From the NCBI GenBank assembly GCA_964304625.1, contig OZ199838.1, forward strand, positions 14,136,001 through 14,200,000: a DNA stretch of 64,000 nt, in the 5' to 3' direction. Below the pieces are notes generated by a model, which saw only the letters and a list, made by a program, of their open reading frames with translations, did not search any database and was not told where the DNA came from. A program made the translations under genes and the position numbers. Below are positions 24,701-35,567 of this stretch, in pieces (within the stretch, counting starts at the first letter, position 1; each line of letters begins with the position of its first letter). Source of the DNA: Kudoa neothunni (lineage: Eukaryota > Cnidaria).

Positions 24701-27700
24701 GGCATGAAAAGGTTAAATCGCCTATAAAAGATTAGCTTTCCTAACTATGAAGGTATATAGTAAATCATATACCGAGAATAAATATAATTATTTTATTCCC
24801 TTCTCCGATTTTTTTCTTTTGAATAAAATCATACTTGATTTATATGAGAGAATTCATTTTTCCAAATATTTTTAATTGCTTCACAAAGTAGTAATATTTA
24901 TGAGAATACAGTCGCAGGAAGTAATAATTCTACTAACATTTTTTGTTAAACTATCAAACAACGAACTTTTTATTATTTTTATAAGCTTCAAAGAGTTATC
25001 AGTGATGTTATTTACTAAAGTCAAGGAATTTATACATTTAAATTGTACGTCAAAATTTACATAAAATCGATAACCCCATACTGTATAATTATCCCTTCAA
25101 ACAATACTTTGTCTAATAAATTTTTATCTACATTGCGTAAAATTGACTTCTCAAGATTATAGTTATACGTAAAAGCCCCTTAATTATCTTAACTGCAAAT
25201 GAACAAATAAACGTAGCGAAAATCGATATTACACTGTGTTCTTGAATATCGACAGTCAAATTTTTGTTTTTCATTCTCATTATTCATTCTAGTTTTGAGC
25301 TGTGTAGACTGATTTACTCGTAAATATTTGTTAGTGTCGACTCAACTGTTTAAAATTTGAAAATAAGCTTAGAATGTTATTATTGAATAGAATAAATTAA
25401 GTTAATTGATTTCATGTATTTAGAATTATTTCAGTTAGTTTAAACTGCACATATAAACAGTAAATTCCGGAAATAGATACCTAAAGCGTCTATAACTAAC
25501 AATGAGTTAACTCATCATATGAATTATATTGAGTTATTTTGAAACTTAAGAGAATATATATTTTTGTTAGTATTGTAATCAACTCTTTATTAGATAACTG
25601 ATATTAGTGAATCAAAAATGGTGATAAAGCTTTCAGATTTTGGGCTTGCTACCTATATTGAAGATGATAACGACGATTCTCTAACTTTTGTTTGTGGAAC
25701 TCCATCGTATACCGCCCCAGAAATGTTGACTTTACAGGGGTATGAAATTGATAATTCAATTAATGAATATATTTAGGGAAAAAATAATCTAAGATTAACT
25801 ACATACAAATCTCGATATTGCGTATCTTTTCCTCAGCGCTAAAAAATACATAATTTCAAGTGTCTTAGCTAGCGCATAATAATTTCACCGAAAATCGCCT
25901 ATTTTTTAATTATATTACATATAAAATTTATTACAGGATATAGGTTAAACTAATGGTTCTTAACCTTTTTTCCTTGCGGACCCCAAACGTGTTCAATGGA
26001 TTTATCACGTTCCCCATCTTGTTTTAATGCACAACCCAATCATACATATAAATATTTTAATCCTTTCATTCCAATTGTTCAACTTAGAGGACAGGTTAAA
26101 AAAGATTTTGAATCATTTGATCATTTGTTAAAAAAAATAAAATTAAAATTGTATCTAATTTTAATATTTGTTTAATTTTAAAAATTCTCGATGTTAAAGA
26201 AAAATTTAGGAACGAAAGGGTTAACTTAAATAATTATTTAACCCTCTAAGGCAGTGGTTTTCAACTTTTTTGGAACCGCGGATTCACACATAAAATTAAA
26301 CCTTAATAAATAAAACAAAAGTTTTAAAATCTGTACGCGCACTCACCAAAAAATAACATAAATATTTTCAAAGTTTATTTTGTATTCAAAATAAATAAAA
26401 ACTGATGTGATATTTGTGGTTGGTGATTTCGTATTACAGCTACAATATTTAGATATTTTTTGTCTCCATGTTAAAACGCTGAGTCAAAACGATAACTTTT
26501 TGGATATTGTTCATAAGTGAAAGCATGAATGGGTCATTCATTTACTGTTATTTCAGTTGCGACAGAACAACAAGATCCTTGGTATCGCAAAATGCTTGTG
26601 ATGCAGAAAATTTTAGAAGGGGAACAAAACGATAGAAAAATTCGATGAAATTCAGTCTCATGCATTCAAAGACGAACTCAGATTCTTGAAGCGCCGCTAC
26701 CATCATTCAATGGGGTTTTAACAATTAAAAGATTTACAATCTTTATTATTAAAATTATTATAAATTTAGATACTCGTTATGAGAATAATAATTAATTAAA
26801 ATGGACAAAAATGTTCAAATTCGACATCATCAAACATATCGGCAACATCTATTTAAATTTATATGCCAATGAAAAATTTTCATATGTATTCCTGTCGCGG
26901 AGCCCCGGTTGAAAACCACTTCTCTATGGTATCAAAAAACGAATTACCTCCAAAGATTTTGGAGTGAAATTCACTCCAGAGTTTTTTGGTGGAAATTTAA
27001 ACGAAAAATAATGATAAATTTATTCGTAAAACATTATATGGTTTGACACATTGCATTCAGAAAAAATGTGTCATTACTCACATTACTAATCCTTATAAAA
27101 CCTTACATGGCATAAATCATAAGTCACCGATTGTTCGATAATGCACAACACTAAAACAATTGATTTTAAAAGTAAATAATTTAATTACGGTATATTCTAT
27201 TTTACTTTCTAATTTATTTTGAACAATTAACACATTTTTTGGATGAATAATTAAGCAAAAATTATGCCGGGATGAATTTCACCCCAAAATCTTTGGACGG
27301 TTAATATCCTCAATTTTATTAAAATATTTATGTAAAATAACCCTTAATTGATACCCTACGTGATTTCCTTAATTCGATAACCTGGGCTCGACGAGCCCAC
27401 CCATTCGAATAGTGATTATTTCAATCAATAATGGTATTATTTTAAACGTTCTATCTTAATTTGTAGAAATATGAAGGATAAATAAAAATAAGACAGTTTA
27501 ACAAATAAAACTTAAATTTTCCATATTCGCTGCATGTTATAATTTTGTTTGAACGCTCCTTACAAATATAGCGCGTCCACTTTACACAAATTTGTTTTCT
27601 CCGACGGCGAGTAGTTTTAGGACAGAAAATGTATCGCTTTCGTTATTCAGTGAAGTCGTTCCGAAATATAGAGGACTGACTTTTTGAAAAATTAAATCCA

Positions 27701-29978
27701 ACGATCTCCAGTGAGCGCTTGACAACTAACCTTTAAATTTTCATTTCTTCTTGCTTGGTAGGGTTTAATCATCGAGGCGGCCAACTCTAATAAAAACTGA
27801 TGCCTATCATCATAATTTTTATGAACAGATTGATTTTTAGCTATACATTACATAGGAATTAAAGGCTGCCGAATCAACAACCTAACAAAAAACTGCTACA
27901 GGTCAACAATTTGATTTTCGTTTACAACTCTAGGTAGATACACATTGATCGACAATTTCAATACCACATTTCTTGATATTATAGTCTAGAATTGCATTTG
28001 GTTTGCAATGGAATTCTGAGCTTATTTCTTTATATCGATGTTCGGATGATAAAATAATTACGGCCTTATTTTCCTTCGGAACATACAATATAATCGTATA
28101 TTGCTTGTAAAATCCAAACAGTGACGAACATAATGGTCTTGATTTGTTTGCCATGAATTCTGGTGAAATAAATGTTCTACACTTTCAAACTGCCCCAAGA
28201 ATTGACGTCTTACGTTACTATAGGTACTCAGCGAGCTTCCATGTCGTGAAGTAATTTTCACAGGTGACGCCCCTATCTGAGTCAAGTAGGTGGTTTATTA
28301 GTTCAGTGACAACTTTAGAACTCAGGGATTTTTCCCGGCTTTCATTTTGTTGACCTATGTATGGAATGATGTTGGAAATATAATGTGTTTCGCTGTCACA
28401 TATAATCCAAAATTTAATTCCATACTTAGATGGCTTTTTTGGCATATACACCAGAAATTTCAACCGTCCATTGAATGGATATATCTGTTCGTCAACCATG
28501 ATATTGCATCCAGGGGTAAACTTTCTTTACAAATTTTGACGAAAGATTCAAGTATATTTCTTATCAGTGAAAAAACGTTGTCGGATTTGACATTTTTTCT
28601 CAACCAATATTAATCGAATCTAAGGTAGAGCCAAATCTTTTTGAATCTCTCACGAGACTTGTTGAACGAAACAAGGGTCTACTGTGAATTTCGTGCCGTA
28701 AAATCTTTGTGTCATTATTCGATTTATAGGCCCCAGAGAGTAAAAGTAGTCCCAAACAAGCTTGAAATTCAATTAAATCAACGAGTTTCCACTTTTCATC
28801 AAGATTCTCAAAACATTTTTTGTTTGTGTATTCTATAATTTCTTCAATCATCTTTTTCATGAAGTGATAAAAGGTCGTCTCTGGAGTCGTGGTATCAATA
28901 TCCTCAATAGGCGTTCTAACAACTTTATTGTTATCGAAAATATTGTTTGCAGGTGTTCTTCCTGGTTTGGATTCGGACGCACAAACAATCGATTTATCTT
29001 TTGAAATAAAAACATTGTTTTCGTGGGTCGAGTTGTCAATAATCTGTATCGATTCGCCGTTATTTTTTTTACCCCAAAATCCATCGGGGGTAAGTCGATT
29101 TTAAGTACATTAAAGGGTTAATGTAACTCGTATGTCCATAATTTAAATATTTTTGTTAACCCCAAAAATAATTGCATATTTATTAAGGTAAAATTCGATC
29201 CAACTTTAAATGACCTAATTTAAATTATTCAAAAAATATTTCTGTCAATAACTTAAAAATTGAAAATTCCTTAATGTCATAGTTTGCAATATGGAATTAA
29301 CTCTATGGAGTCAAAATATTGAATAATTCTAACAAAAATTTTCCAAATAATTTGGTGAAATTGATCAAAAATGATTTTTTTGCGAAATACACTTAAAAGA
29401 GTATGATATAAAAATCAGAAAAAGTTACATAATAGCAAGGCCAAGAATTTTTTCTTATTTATTATTCATAAACTATGAAGAATAAATTTATGCGAATTAT
29501 TAAAATTAATTTCAATAATTTATAATAAAAAATTATCGTCAACTAAATGATTAATTAAATATACCATAAAAAGCTTAAATTACGCACTATCGAGACCTTA
29601 TTGTATTTGATAATATATTTCTGTTGCTATTATATTCTTGTATCTAATTTTTTTAGTTATGGTCGCCCAATCGATATATGGGGATTAGGAATAATATTTT
29701 TTATCTCACTCTGTGGATATTTACCCTTCAATACGTATTTAAAATGAAATGAGATATATATTGGAACTAATATCGGTTGCTTCTGTAGGCCTATCATAAA
29801 AAATAATGGAGAACTAAAAGATATTTTCAACTCAATTGTGAATGGACTGATTAGCTTTGAATCGAACAAATGGTCATCGATATCAACCCAAACAACCGCA
29901 TTAACAAAACAATTGTTAAACGTTGATCCTAGATATCGGCCCACTGCTTCCACTCTACTGAACATTCTTGGCCAGTAG
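18757..29978 (+). CDS. Doublecortin-like Ser/Thr kinase (DCLK/CaMK type), split by two giant introns
   Basis: Kinase exons: about 19982-20107, 20156-20204, 20258-20380, 20424-20570, 25608-25739, 29657-29734, 29789-29978. Motifs in order: GNIGHGEFSFVY (Gly loop), YALKHY (Lys), NEVRIQ (helix C), NGDLF, HRDLKTENVM, SDFGLAT, CGTPSYTAPEM, DIWGLGIIFF, then LLNVDPRYRPTAS. Best fit is DCLK/CaMK. Upstream exons 18757-19017, 19069-19266 and 19309-about 19396 (one phase-0 chain, strong GTAAGT donor at 19018) look like two diverged DCX domains (VKLSSLDGL; KLRLYLNNDEF). Linker exons near 19441 and 19673-19770 are unresolved. The join 20570 to 25608 is out of phase (0 to 2), so a small exon, perhaps in the 5-kb intron, is missing from this model. 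The stop at 29978 is provisional. Kinase call strong; DCX call moderate. Confidence 0.68.
20571..25607 (+). other. 5.0-kb intron of the kinase gene
   Basis: Starts at GTAAGT after ENVM and ends TTAG before the exon encoding VIKLSDFGLA. About 100 times longer than the typical intron here. It contains a near-complete piggyBac (22442-24712), a piggyBac-like end relic near 21500-21566, and otherwise AT-rich sequence with no other gene seen. Confidence 0.7.
22442..24712 (-). mobile_element. piggyBac transposon, lightly broken
   Basis: TTAA on both sides (22438-22441 and 24713-24716). Ends start CCCTTTTATGC and, inverted, CCTTTTCATGCCC. Subterminal palindromes TTCACTAGGGTGAA occur on both sides (about 22577, 24348, 24681). 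Transposase frames 23789-23259 and 23198-22656 show the three acidic sites: SVDEKMIPFKGK, LLYFDDRFTS and MVGVDVSDML, plus a C-terminal cysteine cluster (CRLRQRNTQFVCKKCNVPRC). One frame change between the two frames (about 23200-23260) breaks it, and the N-terminal part above 23790 is only partly open. Resembles vertebrate PGBD-type transposases. Confidence 0.9.
26252..26921. mobile_element. hAT MITE, 670 bp
   Basis: Left end CAGTGGTTTTCAAC and right end GTTGAAAACCACT are inverted repeats. Flanking 8-mers CTCTAAGG and CTCTATGG differ at one base, as expected of an aged 8-bp target duplication. The left target lies in TTAACCCTCTAAGG, which equals the end of the piggyBac at 52301, so this element probably landed in an older piggyBac end. 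No open transposase. Confidence 0.8.
26947..27300. mobile_element. piggyBac-type MITE, 354 bp
   Basis: Left end begins CCTCCAAAGATTTTGGAGTG and the inverted right end begins CCGTCCAAAGATTTTGGGGT. TTAA is present at the right (27301-27304) and decayed to TTAC at the left. Each end contains a hairpin of the type GGGGTGAAATTCACCCC. No coding capacity. Confidence 0.8.
27341..29117 (-). mobile_element. piggyBac transposon, degraded
   Basis: TTAA at 29118-29121 and ATAA at 27337-27340; ends begin CCCTTAATTGATAC and, inverted, CCCTTTAATGTAC. A subterminal palindrome GGGCTCGACGAGCCC lies at about 27388. Transposase pieces on the minus strand cover 29084-27930: VDEQIYPFNGR (first D kept), VTCENYFTTWKLA (second site E instead of D) and LDYNIKKCGIEIVDQ (third region). 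At least three frame changes separate the pieces, so it is inactive. Confidence 0.85.
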
Positions 29979-30904
29979 CAACCAATTGTTATAACATAGA
30001 AAATTCTATTATAATATTTTATATAATTGATATTGTGAATAAAAACCGGCGTGTTGTGTGCAAAAGTTTAAGAGGCTGGATGAGAGTGTTTGATGTGTTA
30101 GGACTTAGGAGTAACCAGGGTTGATTGTCATGGTGAGGCCTTTTGATGATTAACTTGCACTCACTGTTCTTCACAATGAGTGTGTAAAATCCGCTATTGT
30201 TTTGATATCGTAATTCGAATAGAATAAATTCACGAATGATCACCACTGAAGATACGCAAAGGTAGGACTAATATTATCTATAGGTTTTATTCGGGAGGGG
30301 GGATTTGATTGGAAATGTTTGTAAGGAAAAAGAAGACCACATCTCAAGCCTCTTCCTACTCACGAATTACAAGGGTAGGTTGATTTGAATACAAAAATAT
30401 CTATTTGATCTATCTATTTAACTAAATACGTAGAATATTAAAGGAAGTATAACGCCGACTCCTAACCTCGCAATGTGAGAATTATATGATTCCTCAAAAA
30501 TCCCAAAATATTTCATCCTTTAATTTTAGAACCACTACATCGGTTGTATCCACTCGTTTTGAGTATAACTTTAAATTTTAATATAGCTTTTATTGAACTG
30601 TTAATGAAACTGTAGATATTTATCATTTGAGTTTACGCTACGTGATTACATTGAGAATAATAAAAAAATAATTGAAGGTACCATTATTTGTGTTTTATTA
30701 TTAAACAAAATATAGAAAAGTTTCAAAAATTCTTTGTATGACTTGTGGAATTGATAAAAAGATATATTTGGGCTTAGAATGGAACAATTACCCCTACCGA
30801 ATCAAGTTCATTTTTTGTGCACCCCAAAAAAGTAGGTATATTCTATTCATTGGTAAAATAAATAGCATCTCTGTATTTAGAACAATGGAAAAATAAAAAG
30901 TAAG
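29979..30904. other. Gap between kinase and RhoGEF; possible first exon inside
   Basis: 30315-30374 reads MFVRKKKTTSQASSYSRITR followed by GTAGGT, phase 0, and is a candidate first coding exon of the RhoGEF. A minus-strand frame at 30246-30019 has no recognisable motif. Otherwise AT-rich and empty. Confidence 0.4.
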
Positions 30905-32433
30905 GATGCTAAGCGACTGGAAACATTGAAGGGTAACAAGGGATGAAGAATAGAATGACTATATTACTGATTATTCTCTAGAATTTTTAATGACCGAACT
31001 TTCTCATGTGAGAAGGTTATGTTTGTTAAACGATGTATATTTTTATTCTTATTAAAATCACCTAATCGGTACCGGTACATGTAGTTTTTTTTCAAACCCA
31101 TACAGAACAACACCATTCTCTCATTGGATAGGCTTTTTGAGTTGTTTCCAAACTTGGATCAGTTATTAAATATCCACAGTATGAATCATGGATAACTTTA
31201 ATGATAGAATCATGTAGAAACTTTGCTTGATTCGATATTAAATCAACTTAAACTTGATGACATTAGTGGGATTGTACGCTGCATGTGTGAAATGGTGCCT
31301 GATGTTTAACCTTCAATGTGTTCTATTTGTCAATAGTTTCATGGGAACAATCTTCAAAAGTTTATGAATATTGTCACCACATTCTGTAAGCGTCAAAATA
31401 TAAATCTTCGAAATTTAAAAGTACTTTATTGTTGTCTCCACATCACATATATATTTTGCCCTTCTCTACTGTTTATTGTTCGGTAGATATGGAGAATGTT
31501 AGATCCTGATTTGGACGAATTCTTCGCAGTACTATTCATATATATTCCATTATTTAAAATCCAATAAAAACAATTGTTTGATAGATTGCAGAGAAATCAG
31601 ATCAACTTGATCGTCTTCAGTTTACCGATCTTATTGCTTGCAGTCATCAGCGTCTCAGCAAATATGAATTATTCTTCAAGCAACTCCTTAATTTTACTCC
31701 CCGTATAATCTAGAATCTTTATCTATTATGCAAAATTGCATGTATTGTATTCAGCTTCACATGAGGACTTTAATAATTTCAATCTATCTCTTATTGGATC
31801 GAAAATGATTTTAAATCACGTTAACAATGCTATTGAAATTGAGGAAAATCATGAGGTAGTTATTTTTGATTATCGCTGTTTCCGTCTTCCAACTCTTTCC
31901 ATGAAGAAACTACACCACATTATGGAGCATTTAAAAGTCGAGCAATGCAGCATAGAAATCTATGTCACTCTAAAGGTGACACTTGACTAAAAAACTAAAT
32001 ATACAGCGGAATAAATGGATAACTGTTTATAGGAATTTGATCTTAAGGAACAGAAATTACTGTTTGATTCCAATATATTTATAGAAACTGAAAGTGAAAA
32101 ATCTATTGGTATTTCTGACTTTTCTTAGTGTTATAATTTACAACGCTAGAATTCTATTCAATCATCACCAACAAATGCTTTGTTATATTTAACAACGAAA
32201 AAGGATTGTTTTATCTAAAACCTTTAAAGTTACCTGGATATAAGGCACTTGTTTCATGGAAACGTTCCCCTCTATACATTTGTGCATATTTTAGAATTAC
32301 GTCAAGCCTATTTTCAATATCCAAGATATTCTACTCGTTCGAAAATATGGCAACAGTACATAATCTTTTTAAAGACTATACGACTTTTGTTGAAGAAAAT
32401 CAACATTATTTAATACTTCTTGATTTTTTTTAA
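30905..32433 (+). CDS. Rho guanine nucleotide exchange factor (DH-PH)
   Basis: Activates Rho-family GTPases by nucleotide exchange. Exons in phase: 30905-30932, 30982-31034, 31085-31178, 31218-31303, 31337-31420, 31585-31702, 31755-31855, 31907-31975, 32033-32108, 32150-32433. DH motifs: RLETLKEFLMTELSHV (CR1), LFELFPNLDQLLNIH, then CR3 LIACSHQRLSKYELFFKQLL with FTP, and the closing helix NHVNNAIEIEENHE. The PH part has EFDLKEQKLL, CFVIFNNEKGLFYLK. The acceptor at 32150 and the 51-bp intron 31856-31906 were chosen because they restore PH and DH patterns. A first exon is missing (candidate 30315-30374) and the end at 32433 is provisional. Introns of 33 and 39 bp are among the shortest here. 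Confidence 0.82.
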
Positions 32434-33360
32434 TAATTACCATAGCGGAGAAGTCATTTTGTATTGTGGTTCAAGAAAAAAATGAAATGCCTTTTACGTT
32501 GATGTTGTTCTGTTCGTCCTCTGGTCAATGTCAAAAGTACCTATATTTAACTTACTATCACCTAATTTATATCATTTGTAGTTCTTCTCTTAATATTTCA
32601 TTTATACTCGACTAAATAATTATTTAACCCTATAATTAAATATATTTACTTGTTAATTGCATTTATTAAATCAATATTTAATTATATTGTGTATTCTTTT
32701 TATTGTTGAATAGTAAATCCTTTGGAATTATCCTATTGGAAATGTTTTAATATTTCGAAATAGGTTCATAGACAAACTAAATGAGTTAAAATCATTACAT
32801 GAAAGTAATTGATTAATGTAAATGTATGAAGTTTATTTGATTTAGATAAAAATGTTATTTTCGTAATTAATTTGAATAATATAAACAAAATCTAGAACAA
32901 TATCCGCTACCTTACAACCCTTACACAACACAATGACCCCAATGTAATCCTATGTATTGTAATATGGTTTAACATAAGATTAGGAATTCAACATTTGCCA
33001 CTCTCTCGTCCCGTATTCTTTCATCTATTATTAATTTATTCCTTATTAATTAATTTTTTTCTTATTTTAGAACAAACCAAAACCTCTACTCACTCCGTAA
33101 TTATATTTTTTATTGGCGAGTGAATGTTAAGAAAATTAATAATAGTAAAAAAAGCCCTATTTTCAGAATCGATGGATGATATTAAAAAAAATGTGGCTCT
33201 CTGTATCGACGTGGTTCAATCTGATCACCTAAAAAAATCGCACTCTAAATCAAATTCATTGAACAGATCGGTTTTCGACGAAACTTTTATCTAAATCCTG
33301 TTGCTGAAAAAAATATTATTTTTAATTGCGCATGCCTGCTGCAGATTTAACCCCTAAAAT
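32434..33360. other. Intergenic, nothing seen
   Basis: AT-rich sequence between the RhoGEF and MECR. No exon, repeat or RNA gene recognised. Confidence 0.5.
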
Positions 33361-34740
33361 ATGGCGACATCGCGTCTTCTTTCTTCTCTAAGACTGCTTA
33401 TTAGACACCATGGTAGGCCAGAGAACGCGTTGGAGTATATATTATAAAATTTTAAATTTGTAAGTTGATGTGCAAGGCTACAAAAATTTGAAATAAACTT
33501 TAACCGGGATATGAAGCGTGCTGTTCTTCTAAGTCTTGTCGCGGCTCCTGTTAATTTTGCTGACATAAATTTCATTCAAGGTAAGGGATGTGCTACAACT
33601 TTTTCTAATTTCCGGAATTTTGGGCATCTTTTAGGATTATATCCTATAAAAGATGTATCCTTCCCTACTACCATTGGATTTGAGGGAGTTTTTAAAGTGG
33701 AAGATGTTGGGGATGGGGTCACCATTGTAAAACCTGGCGATCTTGCCTATCTACCGAATAACTTCGTAGGTATATATCGTTAGTCATAAGTAGGTACCAT
33801 TTAATCAAATGTCGCCCATATCATATTAGGCACTTGGACACAAAATCTTGTGGCCTACGAAGAACAACTGGTCAAGCTTCCGGATGTTTTTAAAAATCCT
33901 GTTGATGCAGCCACATTTAAAGTGAATCCCTTCACCGCGTTTAGAATTCTTGAAGATTTTGTAACGCTCAATGAAGGTGAGAATCATGGCATAGACAGTT
34001 GTTTTTTGTTTATGTTATCTACCTTAGGAGATGTTATTGTTCAAAATGGCTCCACCAGCCATGTTGGACAAGCTATTATACAAATGGCTAAAGCAAGGAA
34101 GATCATCACTGTCAACATCATCAAACCTTCCTCTTATCAAGAACAGACTCGAAAAGACCTACTATCGTTAGGTAATTATAGATAATCTAACAAAAAAAGT
34201 GGCGAAATGTTTAATTTGAGGTCTGTCTATTCCAATTAACTTTATGCGTGTCGTCTAGGAGGGAATTTTGTCGTCACTGAAGAAGAAGCCAGAAACAATG
34301 CTTATGTTGATATTGTTGGCAATTCGACTCCCAAAGCTAAACTAGCTCTAAATATTGTTGGAGATAAAAGTGTTTATAATTTGGTGAAAATGACACAAGA
34401 CGACGGAACTATTGTTACTATTGGAGGGGTTTCCATGAGGCCACTTGCTGTGCCTACTTCATCACTCGTCTTCCACAATCATAAATATTTTGGATTTTGG
34501 GTGAATAAATGGATTGCGAACAACGTTAAAAGCATCTAAAAGTTCGAATGTACGTATTAAATAGATCATCTAGCATCCTTGTACACTCAGATGGAAAAGC
34601 AAGTTCTTGAATATTATCGACTAGGAATTCTACGAGGTCCACTCTACACGCAAACTCTTGACATTTCCAACTATAAGGATATGTTTCGGCTCAAAGACGA
34701 GTCGAAACCTTCCAATAGATTTGTCTTTGTTTCAAATTAA
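33361..34740 (+). CDS. MECR: Mitochondrial trans-2-enoyl-ACP/CoA reductase
   Basis: Last reductive step of mitochondrial fatty-acid synthesis (NADPH-dependent, matrix). Exons 33361-33434, 33477-33580, 33635-33769, 33830-33976, 34028-34171, 34259-34524, 34591-34740 give 340 codons with stop (human 373). N-terminus MATSRLLSSLRLLIRHHG is a typical matrix targeting peptide. Motifs: VAAPVNFADINFIQG, GFEGV, VKPGDLAYLP, VNPFTAFRIL, NGSTSHVGQAIIQMA (nucleotide-binding loop), ALNIVG, GGVSMRPLAVP, YFGFWVNKW. The last splice is uncertain: the strong donor at 34550 (GTACGT) would place an in-frame TAA (34537-34539) inside exon 6, whereas a weaker GTTAAA donor at 34525 with acceptor at 34590 keeps the frame but drops a few residues. 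The gene may therefore be intact or freshly broken. Confidence 0.87.
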
Positions 34741-34976
34741 TTTGAATTGTGAGTACTTATAATCAGTGGTTTTGTTACTGTTAAAGGAACTGAATTTTTG
34801 CGCGAATAATTTCGATTGATAATAATGTATTAAAAATTGACGTAAATACGATACATTCGTTCTCTTACTATTGATGAAAATGAGCCGAAATATTTCTAAT
34901 CAGATCATTCACTGAATGAGGCCAATTCCCGAATACCGGATCCTCCGGACTTTCTGCCTCGTCCGTGTATGCTAAA

Positions 34977-35493
34977 TTAACAGTCAAGGTAGAATATTCG
35001 ACTTAATAAATCACGAATATTCAAGATTGATGTTTCTCCTGGTGGATTTTTTATTAGCAATGGCCTTCGTAATGCCTCAGGATGAATGTTGTCTGGATCT
35101 ATACTATCTTGAGGCACATTAGGTTTGTGGTTGAGTATTTGAACTGGCTCCTTTGATGGCTCCTCATATGCTGGTAGAGAACCAAAATAGCAAAACACCT
35201 TTAAATTATAAAATTATTTATATATATATATATATATATTTAAAAATTGAAAAGTGAAGTATATTAATCTTACTTTTATCGGCTTCCCTGTAGGACTTTT
35301 CACCCAATATACATCATTATCAGCCTTTGGATCTATATTATAGATTGCTTCACAACCATCCGCTGGATTCGTCTCAATTCTAATAGTCTGTTAGTTACTT
35401 TAGGTAATCATTCAAAAACCTTCCATAATTTCCCAAATGTGGGCGGCTTTGTAATGTCGCAAAAAATACAACACACGTAAAAAACAAAATCAT
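34977..35493 (-). CDS. Small secreted protein with a fibrinogen/collagen-propeptide-like motif
   Basis: Three exons (35493-35420, 35379-35274, 35198-34977) give 134 codons with stop. Signal peptide MILFFTCVVFFATLQS, then one recognisable stretch: NPADGCEAIYNIDPKADN, VYWVKSPTGKPIKVFC. This C-x-A-I ... Y-W-V ... P-I-K-V-F-C pattern resembles the first strands of fibrinogen-like or fibrillar-collagen C-propeptide domains (usually followed by DM), but the rest of such a domain is absent. The tail is Pro/Asp-rich. It starts 75 bp beyond the stop of the Gly/Ser-repeat gene on the same strand, suggesting joint regulation. The second acceptor (TATTAG at 35380) was chosen for phase. Function unknown. 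Confidence 0.7.
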
Positions 35494-35567
35494 TTTTAAA
35501 TACAAAATATCTCTATCTATCCAATTGTTATTGCCATAGATATGGCATAGATGCATTTCGATTCAAA

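Larger units (their letters stand above)
25740..29656 (+). other. 3.9-kb intron of the kinase gene
   Basis: Splits the kinase domain between TLQG and YGRPIDIWG (phase 2 on both sides). It holds a hAT MITE, a piggyBac MITE and a piggyBac element within 26252-29117, and a further hAT-like left end (TGGTTCTTAACC) near 25955. Confidence 0.8.

Noticed and set aside
30019-30246. Minus-strand gene between kinase and RhoGEF
   Set aside because: Single short frame with no motif, no start context and no partner exon.
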